Of a DNA stretch of 64,000 nt, positions 35,972-44,286 are shown one piece after another (within the stretch, counting starts at the first letter, position 1; each line of letters starts with the position of its first letter). The notes under the pieces were generated by a model, which had not been told where the DNA came from, did not search any database, and worked only from the letters and a program-made list of their open reading frames with translations. The stretch is from Rhodococcus sp. P-2. Lineage in GTDB: Bacteria; Actinomycetota; Actinomycetes; Mycobacteriales; Mycobacteriaceae. The stretch covers positions 1,612,001 to 1,676,000 of the forward strand of contig NZ_CP066779.1 of the NCBI RefSeq assembly GCF_016598535.1, in the 5' to 3' direction. A program made the position numbers and the translations under genes.

Positions 35972-36415
35972 GTGACCGATTCATTCAAGGACCGCTTGAA
36001 CGCCTTGTACCCGGCCACAGCACCGAGACTCACCAACGCACAAGTTGTGGAAGCCCTTTCACAACGCGGATGCAAGATTTCGACACCGTACCTCTCTCAG
36101 CTCCGGAGCGGTGTGCGCACAAATCCGTCGGAGCAAGTCGTTTTGGCATTGGCCGATTACTTCGGCGTAGCAGCAGAGTACTTCTTCGGTCCGACGCCTC
36201 GGCAGGATCCCGAACTGATTCCGGAAGAAGACCGTTCGGTTGTCGAAGAGTTCCACGACAGCGAATTGCGTTCTCTGGCCATAAAAGCGGTCGATCTCTC
36301 CCCTGAATCGCAGGATTTGCTCTCGTCGATTGCGGAGAAACTTCGCTCGTCCGAAGGACTCCCGGCTGTACCTCCAGATTGCAGCACGTACACCCCACCG
36401 TTCACTCGTGACTGA
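35972..36415 (+). CDS. EspR-like helix-turn-helix regulator
   Basis: A 147-residue DNA-binding protein. The N-terminal half matches the EspR/XRE type: FKDRLNALYP, then NAQVVEALSQRGCKISTPYLSQLRSGVRTNPS, where the second helix and the YLSQLRSG-RTNPS wing are nearly those of mycobacterial EspR. The C-terminal half is an acidic helical dimerisation region. EspR proteins act as nucleoid-associated dimers controlling secretion and wall genes. GTG start after GGGAGGA. It stands alone after a 0.9 kb gene-poor stretch, which would be a natural place for autoregulation. Confidence 0.83.
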   Translation: MTDSFKDRLNALYPATAPRLTNAQVVEALSQRGCKISTPYLSQLRSGVRTNPSEQVVLALADYFGVAAEYFFGPTPRQDPELIPEEDRSVVEEFHDSELRSLAIKAVDLSPESQDLLSSIAEKLRSSEGLPAVPPDCSTYTPPFTRD

Positions 36416-36428
36416 TCCAGTGTGACTA

Positions 36429-37247
36429 TCAGCGAGTCAACCGGCCCAATAGTGCCGAGGCGGTGACGATTCCGAGCAGCGCCGCCCCGATCAGCACGCC
36501 GAAGTCGACGAGGTAGTTGGTCGGCATTCCGATCAGCAGACCGCGCAGTGCCGACACCTCGTAGCTCAGCGGGTTGATGCGGCTGAGCCACTGAACCCAC
36601 GTCGGCATGAGTTCGACCGGGTAGAGCGCATTGGACGCAAAGAACAGTGGCATGGTGATTGCCTGACCGATGCCCATCAATCGATCTCGTTTGAGCACGA
36701 TCCCCGCGATCGCAACCGACAGACAGGCGAAGAACGCGGAGCCGAGGACAACGACGGCCACGACGCCGAGCAGCTTGATCGGATTCCACGTCATGCTCAC
36801 GCCCAGCAGTGCCGCCACGACGACTACGACCACGGCCTGGGCTACCGCGCGGATCCCGGCGGCGAATGCCTTACCGGTCACCAATGCAGCGCGCGGCGTC
36901 GGTGTGACCATCAACTTGGTGAGGACTCCCGCATCACGCTCCCAGATGATCTGGATTCCGTAGAAGATCGCAACAAAAAGAGCGGACTGCGCAATGATGC
37001 CCGGCGCGAGAAAGTCGAGATACGGTACGTCGCCAGTCGGGATGGCTCGGATATGACTGAACGTCTGACCGAAGATCACCAACCAGAGGATCGGCTGTAT
37101 TGCGCGCGTGACCAATTCAGATCGGTCGTGCCGCAACTTCTGAACTTCCACGAGGCAGAATGTGTAAATTCTCGAGAGCAATCGGGCAAAGCCGTTGGTA
37201 GTGGGATCAGCCCAAGCGGCGCGCTGTGCGACGGGCAGTGCGGACAT
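36429..37247 (-). CDS. ABC-2 type exporter permease
   Basis: A 272-residue membrane protein with six transmembrane helices of the DrrB/ABC-2 type (IYTFCLVEVQKLRHDRSELVTRAIQPILWLVIFGQTF near the start; LPTWV-like loop before NPLSYEVSALRGLLIG). It pairs with the ATPase whose gene overlaps its start by 41 bases. The ATG at 37247 has AGGAGG eight bases upstream, which decides the start inside the upstream gene. Such exporters carry drugs, lipids or antibiotics out of the cell. Confidence 0.88.
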   Translation of the reverse strand: MSALPVAQRAAWADPTTNGFARLLSRIYTFCLVEVQKLRHDRSELVTRAIQPILWLVIFGQTFSHIRAIPTGDVPYLDFLAPGIIAQSALFVAIFYGIQIIWERDAGVLTKLMVTPTPRAALVTGKAFAAGIRAVAQAVVVVVVAALLGVSMTWNPIKLLGVVAVVVLGSAFFACLSVAIAGIVLKRDRLMGIGQAITMPLFFASNALYPVELMPTWVQWLSRINPLSYEVSALRGLLIGMPTNYLVDFGVLIGAALLGIVTASALLGRLTR

Positions 37248-38058
37248 CGCGGAGACCTCCTGACTTGTCGCCGGTGAGGTCGTCGCCGGTGTAATGACGG
37301 AACACGTCTTCGAGAGTGGACTCCGGCCCCAGTTCGGCGGCCAACGCGCTCGGCTCGCCCACTGCACGAAGTTCACCGTGATGCATCAACGCAACACGAT
37401 CACAGAGCTCCTCGGCTTCTTCCATGTAGTGCGTGGTGAGCAGGACAGTCATGCCGTACTGCTTCTGCATCTCCGTCACGCGCTGCCAGACGGATTCGCG
37501 GGCAATGGGATCCAGCCCCACCGTCGGTTCGTCGAGTACCAGCAGCGACGGTCGGTTCACCAGCGCCTGCGCAAGTTCGAGCCTCCGCACCATACCGCCG
37601 GAGAAACTCGACGCGAGACGATCACCTGCATCGAGCAGATCCACCATCTCGAGCGCTTGGTCGATGCGCTCGCGTCGTTCGGACCGCGGAACGTCGTACA
37701 GGCGCGCGAACCAGGTCACGTTCTCGCGTGCGGTCAATGCGCTTTCGATCGAGAGCTGTTGTGGCACGTACCCGAGGTAGCGCCGAATCGCCATCGCTTC
37801 GGCACGAACGGAGCGACCGAGAATTCGAATGTCACCGTCTTGCAGAGGAAGTAACGTGTTGAGCAATCTGATCGTCGTCGTCTTTCCTGCGCCGTTGGGA
37901 CCGAGCAGGCCGAAGCACTCCCCCGCGTTGACAACCAGACTCAGGTTGTCCACCGCACGGTGATCACCGAACTTGTATGTCACCGAGTCGATCTCGACCG
38001 CGTGTGCGCCGGGGTCAGGTGAACCTGCCGCTCGGCTCTTCCACCACTGTGTCAGCAT
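37207..38058 (-). CDS. ABC transporter ATPase (drug-export type)
   Basis: A 283-residue nucleotide-binding protein of the DrrA group. Walker A GPNGAGKTT, Q-loop region VPQQ, signature FSGGMVRRLELAQAL, Walker B LLVLDEP and the H-loop TTHYMEEAEEL are intact. The C-terminal ESTLEDVFRHYTGDDL is typical of exporters. It lies one base after the MarR gene stop on the same strand, so MarR, ATPase and permease form an operon controlled from the operator at 38536-38562. Confidence 0.92.
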   Translation of the reverse strand: MLTQWWKSRAAGSPDPGAHAVEIDSVTYKFGDHRAVDNLSLVVNAGECFGLLGPNGAGKTTTIRLLNTLLPLQDGDIRILGRSVRAEAMAIRRYLGYVPQQLSIESALTARENVTWFARLYDVPRSERRERIDQALEMVDLLDAGDRLASSFSGGMVRRLELAQALVNRPSLLVLDEPTVGLDPIARESVWQRVTEMQKQYGMTVLLTTHYMEEAEELCDRVALMHHGELRAVGEPSALAAELGPESTLEDVFRHYTGDDLTGDKSGGLRDVRTARRTARRLG

Positions 38059-38059
38059 C

Positions 38060-38530
38060 TCACTGCCCCTCGCCTTCTGATCCGGCTGCTGCCAGAGCGC
38101 TCGCCAATCGCGACAGGGCCGGAAGCGCAGCCTCGATACTCGCCCTGTCTTCCTCGGTCAGACTCGACAATGCCTGGCCGACGATCACGCTCCGGCGATC
38201 GCGCCACACTTCGACGCGGGCGCGCGCCTCGTCCGAGAGCACCAATCGCGCAACGCGTCGATCGGACTCGTCGGCAACGCGTTCGATCACTCCTTCGTCG
38301 ACCAGCTGTCGAACCAAGGTGGACACCGTGTTTGCCGCAACACCCAATCGCCCGGCGGCCTCGGCCACGGACAGACCCGGGTTGCGTCGTAGCAGCCTGA
38401 CGAGTTCGATCTGGGCTCCTCCGAGCGGTCGTTCTGCAAACGGCCGCCCCGACGCCTTCCTGGTGCCCCGGCGCAATTGACCGAGCGTTTCCAGGACGTC
38501 GTCCGCAAGATCTGCTCCGACTTCATCCAC
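38060..38530 (-). CDS. MarR-family transcriptional regulator
   Basis: A 156-residue winged-helix regulator (LSVAEAAGRLGVAANTVSTLVRQLVDEGVIERVADESDRRVARLVLSDEAR). It is the first gene of the exporter operon. A perfect 27-base inverted repeat lies five bases upstream of its start, so autorepression and control of the exporter by a ligand are likely. The ligand is unknown. The divergent lipoprotein gene could share this control. Confidence 0.92.
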   Translation of the reverse strand: MDEVGADLADDVLETLGQLRRGTRKASGRPFAERPLGGAQIELVRLLRRNPGLSVAEAAGRLGVAANTVSTLVRQLVDEGVIERVADESDRRVARLVLSDEARARVEVWRDRRSVIVGQALSSLTEEDRASIEAALPALSRLASALAAAGSEGEGQ

Positions 38531-38535
38531 ACTTC

Positions 38536-38562
38536 ACAATAGCTCTGTAACAGAGCTATTGT
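38536..38562. promoter_or_regulatory. MarR operator
   Basis: ACAATAGCTCTGT-A-ACAGAGCTATTGT, a perfect 13-base inverted repeat with a one-base spacer, immediately upstream of the MarR gene. Size and position fit a MarR dimer site. Confidence 0.85.
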
Positions 38563-38653
38563 CGAGGCAACAATCGACCAGCGTTTTCAGCTCGCCTTCA
38601 CCGGGTATCCCCGACTGCTTGCCCCGAGCACTCCCGCCCAGAACGGAGACGTC

Positions 38654-39157
38654 ATGCGCAGACAGTGGTTGTTCGCGACGGTTGCGAGTACCGCCCTCGT
38701 CCTCACCGGTTGCTCGCCCGACGCCCTCGATTCCGGGGACAGCGCAGACAACGTCACTGCCATTTCGACGTCGCTGTCGCCACCCGCTGCCGCTGATGCG
38801 CCCCTGCTGAAGACCGCCGACTCCCCGCTCGGGACGATCGCCGTCGACGGCGAAGGCATGACCGTCTACGTCTACAACCCGGACGAGGAGAACTCACAAG
38901 CCGGTTCGTGTGACGAAGCGTGCCTTCGATACTGGCCTGCGGTCACCTCGGTCACCGACTCACCCATCGTCGAAGGAATCGACGCTGTCATCAGCACTGT
39001 CGACGGGCCGGAGGAATCCTTCCAGATCACCGTCAACGGCAAGCCCGTTTATCGGTACCTCGACGACAAGGTTCCCGGCGACATGCTCGGGCAGAGCGTC
39101 GGCAGCCTGTGGTGGATGATCGACGCCGCCGGGAACCCCGTGTTCAAGACCGAGTAG
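38654..39157 (+). CDS. Secreted-repeat lipoprotein (COG4315-like)
   Basis: A 167-residue lipoprotein with signal peptide and lipobox Leu-Thr-Gly-Cys (Cys20). Two repeats carry the motif of the lipoprotein family with conserved Tyr-x-aromatic-x2-Asp: VYVYNPDEENSQAGSCDEACLRYWP and PVYRYLDDKVPGD, ending WWMIDAAG. The function is unknown, though members often sit with redox or copper genes. It is divergent from the MarR exporter operon and ends three bases from the convergent ndh stop. Confidence 0.85.
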   Translation: MRRQWLFATVASTALVLTGCSPDALDSGDSADNVTAISTSLSPPAAADAPLLKTADSPLGTIAVDGEGMTVYVYNPDEENSQAGSCDEACLRYWPAVTSVTDSPIVEGIDAVISTVDGPEESFQITVNGKPVYRYLDDKVPGDMLGQSVGSLWWMIDAAGNPVFKTE

Positions 39158-39160
39158 CCC

Positions 39161-40483
39161 TCAGTTGTACGGCTGCCGAGCGGTTTCGGGGTCGCCGTAC
39201 GTGATTGCCCGTTCCCGACGGGTTTTCGACGCCAGGGTCGCGCCCCAGTTCAGCACCGTGCTGGCGCGGTTGCGGAACCCGGCGAGGAACGCGATGTGGA
39301 TGATTCCCCAGGACACCCACCCGATGAACCCGGACAACTGGACCGGCCCTGCCTGCAGCAACGCATGGCGACGTGAAATGTAGGCCGCAGTTCCAAGATC
39401 GCGGTACTTGAATGGTTTTCGGTTGGGTACACCGTTCTCGACGGTTGCCGCGATCCGGGCCCCGGCGTGCCGACCGCCCTGCATCGCCACCTCGGCGACA
39501 CCGGCAAGTTTGTCCCGAGACATGAGATCGCCCACCACGTAGACGTTCGGGTGGCCGGGGACGGTCAGATCTGCTTCCACTTCGATGCGGCCGCCGCCGA
39601 CCTGCTTCACACCCAGCGCAGTGGCCAGGGCCTCGGCGAACGGCACTGCTTCGACGCCTGCGGTCCACAGAATCGTCCGAGTCTCGTACTGCCGCTTCTC
39701 TTTTGTCTTCTTGTCCGTCGTCTCGATGCTGGTCTCGCACACATCGGTGACATGTACACCGAGGTGCGTCTCGACGCCGATCCCGTCGAGAGTGCGTTTG
39801 GCTGCGGCCGAGAGCTTGCGACTGAACGAGGGCAACACACGATCGTCCCCGTGGAAAAGCAGCACCCGCGCTTCGTCCGGGTCGATGGACCGAAACTCGT
39901 TGGTCAGAGCGTGCATTGCCAATTCACGGATCTGTCCGGCCAATTCGACTCCGGTCGGCCCACCGCCCGCCACGGCGAAGGTCAGCCACGGTCGACGCTC
40001 CTCCGCCGTCGGGAGCGATTCCGCCATCTCGAACGCGGCAATGAGACTGCGCCTGATGGCCAAAGCGTCGTCGAGCGTTTTCATGCCGGGCGCCCATTTG
40101 ATGAACTCGTCCTGGCCGTGGTACGACTGCCGCATTCCGGCCGCCACGATCAGGTAGTCGTACGGCAGCTCGAAGGTGGAACCGTCGAAACGACTGGCAG
40201 TCAGTACCCCGGCGTCCGCGTCGACCGACTTCGCTTCGCCCAGCACGACGTTCGTGTTCTTGTTGTCCTCGAGCAGATGACGCAGCGGACTTGCGATCTG
40301 TCCTTCGGAGAGCAAACCCGTAGCGCACTGGTAAAGCAGTGGCTGGAAGACATGGCTGGTTCCCCGGTCGATCAGAACCACCTCGACGTCGGCCTTCTTG
40401 AGTCGTCTAGCCGCGTACAACCCACCGAAGCCGCCACCGACGATCACTACCCGGGGCTTACCGTTCGAAATGTGGATGCTCAT
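39161..40483 (-). CDS. ndh: Type II NADH dehydrogenase
   Basis: A 440-residue single-subunit flavoprotein passing electrons from NADH to menaquinone without pumping protons. FAD motif VIVGGGFGG near residue 14, NAD motif VAGGGPTGVELAGQI, and the C-terminal membrane-anchor helix (IGWVSWGIIHIAFLAGFRNR) are visible. The ATG overlaps the stop of the upstream short-chain dehydrogenase gene by one base (TGATG), so the pair is coupled. An extended frame upstream would lie inside that gene and is rejected. Confidence 0.93.
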   Translation of the reverse strand: MSIHISNGKPRVVIVGGGFGGLYAARRLKKADVEVVLIDRGTSHVFQPLLYQCATGLLSEGQIASPLRHLLEDNKNTNVVLGEAKSVDADAGVLTASRFDGSTFELPYDYLIVAAGMRQSYHGQDEFIKWAPGMKTLDDALAIRRSLIAAFEMAESLPTAEERRPWLTFAVAGGGPTGVELAGQIRELAMHALTNEFRSIDPDEARVLLFHGDDRVLPSFSRKLSAAAKRTLDGIGVETHLGVHVTDVCETSIETTDKKTKEKRQYETRTILWTAGVEAVPFAEALATALGVKQVGGGRIEVEADLTVPGHPNVYVVGDLMSRDKLAGVAEVAMQGGRHAGARIAATVENGVPNRKPFKYRDLGTAAYISRRHALLQAGPVQLSGFIGWVSWGIIHIAFLAGFRNRASTVLNWGATLASKTRRERAITYGDPETARQPYN

Positions 40484-41235
40484 CAGACGAACCTCGCTGT
40501 CACGGAGTTGGGCAGGAATCGTAGGGCCGCATCTATTCCCTGCCACTTGAGGCCGGGTAGCGCCGCTCGAGTGGTTTCCTTCTCGATGGCGTCGACCATG
40601 GCGCTGACGCCTTCGTCCAAACTCGCCATGAGTGCCGCGTCGTCGCCGGCGCCCGCCGACATGTCGGTCTTTATGAACCCCGGCAACAAGGTGGTGACCC
40701 GAATAGGTGTGCGCGACAATTCGATACTGAGCGCCTCACCGAGAGCCGCAACCCCGGCTTTGCTCGCCGAGTAGGCCGCCTTTGGCCCGGGTAGCCCTCG
40801 ATCCGCGCTGATCGAGGAGACGAGAACCAGGTGTCCGGCGTCCTGCGCGCGGAAGATCTCGAGTGCCGCTTCACACTGCGAAAGCGCACCGACAAAATTT
40901 GTCTGGGCTGTTGCGAGATTGGCGTGCGCTTTGCCGGTGCCGATCTTCGCGCCCTTGCCGAGTCCGGCGTTCACGATCACTCGGTCCAGGCCACCCAACT
41001 CGTCGCGCAGCTCGCCGAAAACTCGGACGACGGAATCGTGTTCGGTCACATCGAGTTCGCGTACCGCGACGCTGATCGAGGGGTACTGCGCGACCAACTC
41101 CTCACGCAGCGAGTCGAGACGATCGGTCCGCCGGGCACACAGTGCGAGGTCGCGACCTGCGGCGGCAAATCTCCTGGCCATCTCCTCCCCGAGACCCGAA
41201 CTGGCACCCGTGATCAAAATCTTCTGCCGCGTCAT
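40483..41235 (-). CDS. Short-chain dehydrogenase/reductase
   Basis: A 250-residue classical SDR. Cofactor motif TGASSGLG, NAG motif (VNAGLG), catalytic Ser in SSISADRG, and Tyr/Lys in AAYSASKAGVAAL. The Arg-rich ALCARRTDRL after strand 2 suggests NADP. The closest pattern is the mycobacterial Rv-type SDR linked with lipid metabolism, but the substrate is unknown. It is translationally coupled to ndh. ATG at 41235 is preferred; another start seven codons upstream is possible. Confidence 0.88.
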   Translation of the reverse strand: MTRQKILITGASSGLGEEMARRFAAAGRDLALCARRTDRLDSLREELVAQYPSISVAVRELDVTEHDSVVRVFGELRDELGGLDRVIVNAGLGKGAKIGTGKAHANLATAQTNFVGALSQCEAALEIFRAQDAGHLVLVSSISADRGLPGPKAAYSASKAGVAALGEALSIELSRTPIRVTTLLPGFIKTDMSAGAGDDAALMASLDEGVSAMVDAIEKETTRAALPGLKWQGIDAALRFLPNSVTARFV

Positions 41236-41317
41236 GGGTGCAACTGTAGCCACCATCGAGCTCTCGTACCCGGCAGTAACCGAGCGAACTCGGACCGATC
41301 CGGCATACCGTGGAGCC

Positions 41318-42727
41318 ATGACCGACGAATTCGATGTCATCGTGATCGGCGGTGGGCCCGCCGGCGAGAACGCCGCTGCATACGCCATCGCCGGAAGCAA
41401 TCGCACCGCCGCAATCGTGGAACACGAGCTGGTCGGTGGTGAATGCTCGTACTGGGCTTGTATGCCGAGCAAGGCGCTGTTGCGTCCAGGGCAGGTCCTC
41501 GAGGCGGCCGAGGCATTACCGGGAATTCCAGCCGGACCGCTCGACGTCGAGGCCGTCCTGAAACGGCGTGACTCGTTCACCCACAACCACGACGATTCGT
41601 CCCAGGTCGACTGGGCCACCTCAGTCGGGATCACCGTGATCAGAGGCCACGGGGTGATCGACGGTGAGCGGGCCGTGACCGTCGACGGGACCCGCAAACT
41701 CCGCGCCCGCCAGGCCGTTGTACTCGCGACCGGCACTACTGCCACTGTCCCGAAGACGCCGGGGTTGCGAGAGGCACTCCCGTGGACTTCTCGCGATGCG
41801 ACCAATCTGCACGAAGTTCCGTCGCGCGTGGCGGTCATCGGCGGCGGAGTCGTCGCTACGGAGTGCGCAACGTGGTTGTCGTCGTTCGGCGCTCACGTGA
41901 CACTGCTCGTGAGGGGCGATGCGCTGTTGAAATCGGCGGAACCGTTTGCCGGAACGATGGTGGCCGAAGCACTCGGCGCCCGCGGGGTGGACGTTCGACT
42001 GAGCACCGCCGTCAACTCGGTGTCGCGACCCGATGCCACGGACACCGGAGAGGGCCACATCCACGGTGGACCTGTCAGCATCGAGACCTCTTCCGGTGTG
42101 ATCGAGGTCGACGAGGTCATCGTCGCGGCGGGCCGCGGGCCGACATCTGCCGAGCTCGGCTTGTCCGTCATCGGCCTCGAGGACGGCAAGTACGTCACCA
42201 CCGACGATCACCTCTGTGCCCAAGGTGAATGGCTCTACGCCGTCGGCGACATCAACGGTCGTTCTCCCCTCACTCACATGGGCAAGTATCAGGCGAGAGT
42301 CTGCGGAGATGTCATCGCCGCGCGGGCCGAGAGTCGCGGACTGCTGGGACCTCGATACACAGCCTCGGCAGACAACGGACAGGTGCCCCAGGTGGTGTTC
42401 ACCTCACCCGAGATCGCCTGGGTGGGGCGCACCGAGAAGACAGCTCGCGCCGACGGCTACGACGTCGAAGTCGTGGAGATCGAACTCGCCGTCGCGGGAT
42501 CGTCGCTGCTGCGCGACGACTACTCGGGACGCGCGAAGTTGGTGATCGACAAGGCCACCGACGTGATCCTCGGCGCCACCTTTGCCGGACCCGAAGTATC
42601 GGAGCTGGTGCACGCGGCGACAATCGCGGTTGTCGGCGCCGTACCGTTGGAAACTCTCTGGCATGCTGTGCCCTCGTATCCGACGGTCAGTGAGGTCTGG
42701 CTTCGACTACTGGAGGCTCGCCGCTGA
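41318..42727 (+). CDS. Pyridine nucleotide-disulfide oxidoreductase
   Basis: A 469-residue flavoprotein of the dihydrolipoamide dehydrogenase/mercuric reductase family. FAD motif GGGPAGENAA, redox disulfide Cys43-x4-Cys48 (GGECSYWACMPSK), NAD motif VIGGGVVATE, FAD second motif AVGDING and C-terminal HAVPSYPTVSE with the His and Glu of the active-site base are present. The intact disulfide sets it apart from LpdA-type quinone reductases. It has no merA heavy-metal domain. Substrate is unclear. ATG at 41318 after TGGAG; the open frame upstream is not family sequence. Confidence 0.88.
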   Translation: MTDEFDVIVIGGGPAGENAAAYAIAGSNRTAAIVEHELVGGECSYWACMPSKALLRPGQVLEAAEALPGIPAGPLDVEAVLKRRDSFTHNHDDSSQVDWATSVGITVIRGHGVIDGERAVTVDGTRKLRARQAVVLATGTTATVPKTPGLREALPWTSRDATNLHEVPSRVAVIGGGVVATECATWLSSFGAHVTLLVRGDALLKSAEPFAGTMVAEALGARGVDVRLSTAVNSVSRPDATDTGEGHIHGGPVSIETSSGVIEVDEVIVAAGRGPTSAELGLSVIGLEDGKYVTTDDHLCAQGEWLYAVGDINGRSPLTHMGKYQARVCGDVIAARAESRGLLGPRYTASADNGQVPQVVFTSPEIAWVGRTEKTARADGYDVEVVEIELAVAGSSLLRDDYSGRAKLVIDKATDVILGATFAGPEVSELVHAATIAVVGAVPLETLWHAVPSYPTVSEVWLRLLEARR

Positions 42728-42756
42728 CGCGCTCCCGAAGTACGTATAGTCGCGAC

Positions 42757-44286
42757 ATGGCGTCCGACATACTTGTGACCACGGCCGACGGCACCCTGCG
42801 CGGTCGCCGGGTGGGAAAACTTCGTGCCTGGCGCGGAATTCCCTACGCTCGGCCACCGGTCGGAACGCTGCGTCTGACGCGGCCTCAGCCCGTCACGCCG
42901 TGGACCGGAGAACGCGACGCGACCAGGTTCGGCGACGCCTCGGTCCAACACAAGAAGGGGCTGTTGCTCGCGCCAGGGAAGTACCAGCCCAGTAGCGAGG
43001 ACTGCCTGACACTCAACGTGCTCGCTCCGGCGAACACCGGCAGTACGTCGCTCCCCGTCATGGTTTTCATCCACGGCGGGGCGAACACCATCGGAACCTC
43101 CGCCACCGGCCTGTACTCCGGCGTGTCCCTCGTCGAACGCGGCAACGTCGTCTACGTCTCGATCAACTACCGGCTCGGAGCTCTGGGGTACCTCGATTTC
43201 AGCCCGTTCTCCACGGCCGAGCGCGTATTCGACTCCAATCTCGGACTTCGCGATCAAGTCGCGGCCCTGCAGTGGGTGCAACGCAACATCGCCGCCTTCG
43301 GTGGGGATCCCGAAAAAGTCACGATCTTCGGTGAATCCGCCGGAGCCACTGCCGTCACCACCCTGATGGCTACACCTGCCGCCAAGGGGCTCTTCGCTGG
43401 TGCCATCGCCGAGAGTTCGGCTCCGGACCTGGTCTCGAGCACACAGCGATCGCACGCCTGGGGTGCGCGTTTCGTCGAGATTCTCAATTCCGGACTACCA
43501 CCCGCGAAAGCCTTGACCTCGGCGACAGCCGTCGAACTGGGCCGAGCGGGCAGCAAACTCGGCGCCGAGGTGCTGGCGAACACGCCCGGACTACATCCCT
43601 TCGGGCCCGTCGTCGACGGCGACTTCCTGCCGCGCTCGCCCTTGGATGCCTTCGAAGAAGGATCGGCACACCGGGTTCCGATGATCATCGGAACCAACAG
43701 GCGAGAGGGAACGCTGTTCCCGAAGGTGCTCGACGCGCTCCCGACCAACCCGTCGCGCATCGACACCATGTTCGCCCTCACCGATCCCGAGGCCGGAAAA
43801 CGCATCCTCGCAACCTATCCCGGATACCCGGACGAGCAGTCCGCGATCGACGTCGGCGGCGACGTCACGTTCTGGCACCCTTCCGTGGAGTTGATGCAGG
43901 CTCACGCGAAATCGGCGCCGACGTGCGCCTACCGATTCGACTTTGCTCCGACGATGATGCGCTGGCTCGGCCTCGACGCCACTCACGGATTCGAGATGTT
44001 CGCGGTCTTCGGTATCGGTGACACCGTGATCGGTCGCGGTCTCACTCTTCCCGGCGGTCGGCGAGGATTGCGGGCAGTCACCGAATCCGTTCAGGGACAC
44101 TGGCTTCACTTCGCCAAGCACGGGGTTCCGCGCGGATCGTGGCCACGGTACGACGCACAGCAGCGCCCGACCATGATCTTCGATCAGATCGTGCGCGTCG
44201 AGAACGACCCGAGGCGTGAACAACGCTTGGCCTGGGCCGGATACAGCGGTTACCGTAGCCACGGCACCGACATCTCTCTACCGTGA
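42757..44286 (+). CDS. Type-B carboxylesterase, copy 1
   Basis: A 509-residue carboxylesterase of the type-B (para-nitrobenzyl esterase) family. The start DGTLRGRRVGKLRAWRGIPYARPP is typical. The oxyanion loop is HGGANTIG and the nucleophile Ser194 in FGESAGA; the acid and His lie further on. It hydrolyses carboxyl esters, but which ones is unknown. It overlaps the next esterase by four bases (GTGA). The two are paralogues sharing most of the first 200 residues, so this is a tandem duplication. Confidence 0.9.
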   Translation: MASDILVTTADGTLRGRRVGKLRAWRGIPYARPPVGTLRLTRPQPVTPWTGERDATRFGDASVQHKKGLLLAPGKYQPSSEDCLTLNVLAPANTGSTSLPVMVFIHGGANTIGTSATGLYSGVSLVERGNVVYVSINYRLGALGYLDFSPFSTAERVFDSNLGLRDQVAALQWVQRNIAAFGGDPEKVTIFGESAGATAVTTLMATPAAKGLFAGAIAESSAPDLVSSTQRSHAWGARFVEILNSGLPPAKALTSATAVELGRAGSKLGAEVLANTPGLHPFGPVVDGDFLPRSPLDAFEEGSAHRVPMIIGTNRREGTLFPKVLDALPTNPSRIDTMFALTDPEAGKRILATYPGYPDEQSAIDVGGDVTFWHPSVELMQAHAKSAPTCAYRFDFAPTMMRWLGLDATHGFEMFAVFGIGDTVIGRGLTLPGGRRGLRAVTESVQGHWLHFAKHGVPRGSWPRYDAQQRPTMIFDQIVRVENDPRREQRLAWAGYSGYRSHGTDISLP

